A stretch of 64,000 nt of DNA from Polynucleobacter alcilacus (lineage in GTDB: Bacteria; Pseudomonadota; Gammaproteobacteria; Burkholderiales; Burkholderiaceae), in NCBI RefSeq assembly GCF_018881545.1, contig NZ_JACVQD010000001.1:1454039-1518038 (forward strand), written 5' to 3'. How positions within the stretch are numbered: the first letter of the stretch is position 1; each line of letters opens with the position of its first letter. Positions 62,570 to 64,000 of the stretch are shown one piece after another. The translations under genes were made by a program, and so were the position numbers. The notes below the pieces were generated by a model. The model had not been told where the DNA came from and searched no databases. It saw only the letters and a program-made list of their open reading frames with translations.

Positions 62570-64000
62570 CTATGCGGGGGACTCAGTCATTTTTTTGACT
62601 ACGCTGTAGCGAAGCAAGGTTTTTTTACGGGCTTCATCGTGATCTACTACTGGTAGGGGATAGTCTCTACCTAAAACAACTCCAGCTGCTTCAAGCTCGA
62701 TATGACCTGCTTGCCAAGGAGCATGGATTGATTTCTTGGAGAGTTTTTCAAGTTGAGGAAGGTAGCGGCGAATAAATTTACCCTCAGAATCAAACTTTTC
62801 GGATTGGGTAATCGGATTGAAGATGCGGAAGTAGGGTTGAGCGTCACAGCCAGATGATGAGGCCCACTGCCAACCGCCATTATTTGAGGAGAGTTCGAAA
62901 TCATTGAGGTGCTCCGCAAAGTAAGCCTCCCCCCAGCGCCAGTCAATGCCGAGGTCTTTAGTCAGGAAACTCGCCACCACCATGCGTAAGCGATTATGCA
63001 TATAGCCACTTTGGTTGAGTTGATGCATTGCTGCGTCAACCAGGGGATAGCCTGTCTTTCCTTCACACCAAGCATTGAAAAGCTTCTTGGCATTGGCACC
63101 GCTTTCCCAGGCGATATTGTCATAGTCTGGTTTGAAAGAGGCACCTTTTGCTAGGCGTGGGTGGTTAGCCAGAATCATGAAATAAAAATCACGCCAAATC
63201 AATTCGCTCAACCAGATGGTGGCACCCATACTACCGGCCAGCATACGGCGGTGTGCCTCACGCACTAAACCCCGAATCGAAAGCATGCCAAAGCGTAAGT
63301 GAGTCGATAGGTAACTCACTCCTTTGATGGCCGGAAAGTCTCTGCCAATTTGGTATTGATCAATTCGTGGAAGGAAGTTTTCAAGAAAGGCTTGCCCACC
63401 CGCAGAGCCAGGGGGTAAGTAGGTTTCAATGCCTGTGGCACAAAAGCCCATAGACTCAAGTGAAGGGAAATTGAGATCTAATTTTTTTGGAATGGCTGCA
63501 AATTGCCCAGGCTTTGGATCGCATTCATAGGCGACCAAATCTTTTTCTTGCAGTGTCTTTAGCCAATTATTCTTATAGGGAGTGAAGATAGAAAATACCG
63601 TATTGGAATTAGTCAGAATTTCTTTCTTTTCAAAGATGACTTGATCTTTAAAGGTATTCAACTCAATACCAAGCTTTCCTAAGACGGTCGTAACAGTGGC
63701 ATCTCGCTCGATCGCAGAAGGCTCGTAGTCATGATTAGTAAAAACTGCATTGACACCAAGCTCTTTCGCGATCTCTGGAATATATGCAGTCGGATTTCCA
63801 AAGCGAACTATCAGACCCCCACCTAAAGTGCGTAGCTCATCATCAATCTGTTTTAAACCTTGCCATATGAAATCAACCCGTCGATCGTGCTTGAGACCAT
63901 TGGTATCTAACTCACCCTTGAGTAAGGGTTTAAGAATCTCGACATCAAAAATAAAGGCGAGCCATACTTGCTCCGCCTCTTTTAGGGCGTAATGGAGGGC
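62570..64000 (-). CDS. phrB: Deoxyribodipyrimidine photolyase, 5' end outside window
   Basis: A light-driven repair enzyme that splits cyclobutane pyrimidine dimers using FAD. The frame is open from the stop at 62570 to the window edge, 477 codons. The visible N-terminal part, LAFIFDVEILKPLL to NAVFTNHDYEPSAIERDATV, is the antenna domain. The FAD domain shows RFGMLSIRGLVREA, WLSELIWRDFYFMIL, GKTGYPLVDAAMHQL, and WQWASSSGCDAQPYFRIFNP. Only a few N-terminal residues should be missing; a class I CPD photolyase is most likely. Confidence 0.95.
   Translation of the reverse strand, partial: ALHYALKEAEQVWLAFIFDVEILKPLLKGELDTNGLKHDRRVDFIWQGLKQIDDELRTLGGGLIVRFGNPTAYIPEIAKELGVNAVFTNHDYEPSAIERDATVTTVLGKLGIELNTFKDQVIFEKKEILTNSNTVFSIFTPYKNNWLKTLQEKDLVAYECDPKPGQFAAIPKKLDLNFPSLESMGFCATGIETYLPPGSAGGQAFLENFLPRIDQYQIGRDFPAIKGVSYLSTHLRFGMLSIRGLVREAHRRMLAGSMGATIWLSELIWRDFYFMILANHPRLAKGASFKPDYDNIAWESGANAKKLFNAWCEGKTGYPLVDAAMHQLNQSGYMHNRLRMVVASFLTKDLGIDWRWGEAYFAEHLNDFELSSNNGGWQWASSSGCDAQPYFRIFNPITQSEKFDSEGKFIRRYLPQLEKLSKKSIHAPWQAGHIELEAAGVVLGRDYPLPVVDHDEARKKTLLRYSVVKKMTESPA

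Overview
The window reads as a chromosomal segment of a small-genome freshwater betaproteobacterium, most likely Polynucleobacter or a close relative in the Burkholderiales. I base this on Burkholderiales-type gene neighbourhoods recalled from general knowledge (pilB-pilC-pilD-coaE-zapD; rplU-rpmA-obg-proB; RNB nuclease-tonB-aroE-mtgA; maeB-barstar-rsmE; fur/bamE-dapB; leuS-lptE-holA) and on a Lys/Ala/Pro-rich histone H1-like protein. No database search was possible. Coding density is very high, genes often overlap by 1-10 bases, and I see no insertion sequence, prophage, CRISPR array, rRNA or tRNA.

Layout. 1-5.7 kb: the 3' end of mutT faces a minus-strand run, corC-pilB-pilC-pilD-coaE-zapD. 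5.8-12.8 kb: ogt, a squalene/phytoene synthase, a sodium:solute symporter, a ketopantoate reductase-like gene, an FAH-family hydrolase, a cysteine-containing GrdB-like protein and ispB. 12.8-16.6 kb: rplU-rpmA-obg-proB, then a CNP1-like lipoprotein and rppH. 16.6-21.5 kb: proS, ffh, a CcsA-like membrane protein and an AmpD amidase fused to a PP0621-type membrane/zinc module. 21.6-26.7 kb: nrdAB behind a promoter covered by two NrdR boxes, then the histone-like gene. 26.8-31.7 kb, minus strand: aroQ-accB-accC, prmA fused to a DUF3426 domain, and a PfkB-family kinase. 32-39.3 kb: tlpA-like, then mpl, fabG, RNB ribonuclease, TonB-like, aroE, mtgA. 39.3-50.4 kb: pyrF, corA, thiL-pgpA-pncC, maeB, barstar-like, rsmE, tkt, gap. 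50.4-64 kb: fur, bamE, dapB, leuS, lptE, holA, proA, hemJ, an RlmL-like methyltransferase, rubredoxin, hemL, apaH and a photolyase that runs off the window.

The content is mostly core housekeeping: translation (L21, L27, Obg, ProS, LeuS, PrmA, RsmE, RlmL-like), dNTP synthesis, fatty-acid initiation, envelope assembly and recycling (BamE, LptE, AmpD, Mpl, MtgA), haem and proline synthesis, and central carbon metabolism.

The observations most worth following are: (1) the histone-like gene stops directly after an A-AAA-AAG heptamer, while a family-like C-terminus continues in the -1 frame; (2) two domain fusions, PrmA-DUF3426 and PP0621-AmpD; (3) N-terminally reduced PilB, PilC and PilD; (4) a Cys-type GrdB-like protein; (5) a terminator abutting obg whose stem holds the only visible Shine-Dalgarno; (6) tandem NrdR boxes and an exact-consensus sigma70 promoter. 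I did not find a clear new multi-gene defence or mobile system.
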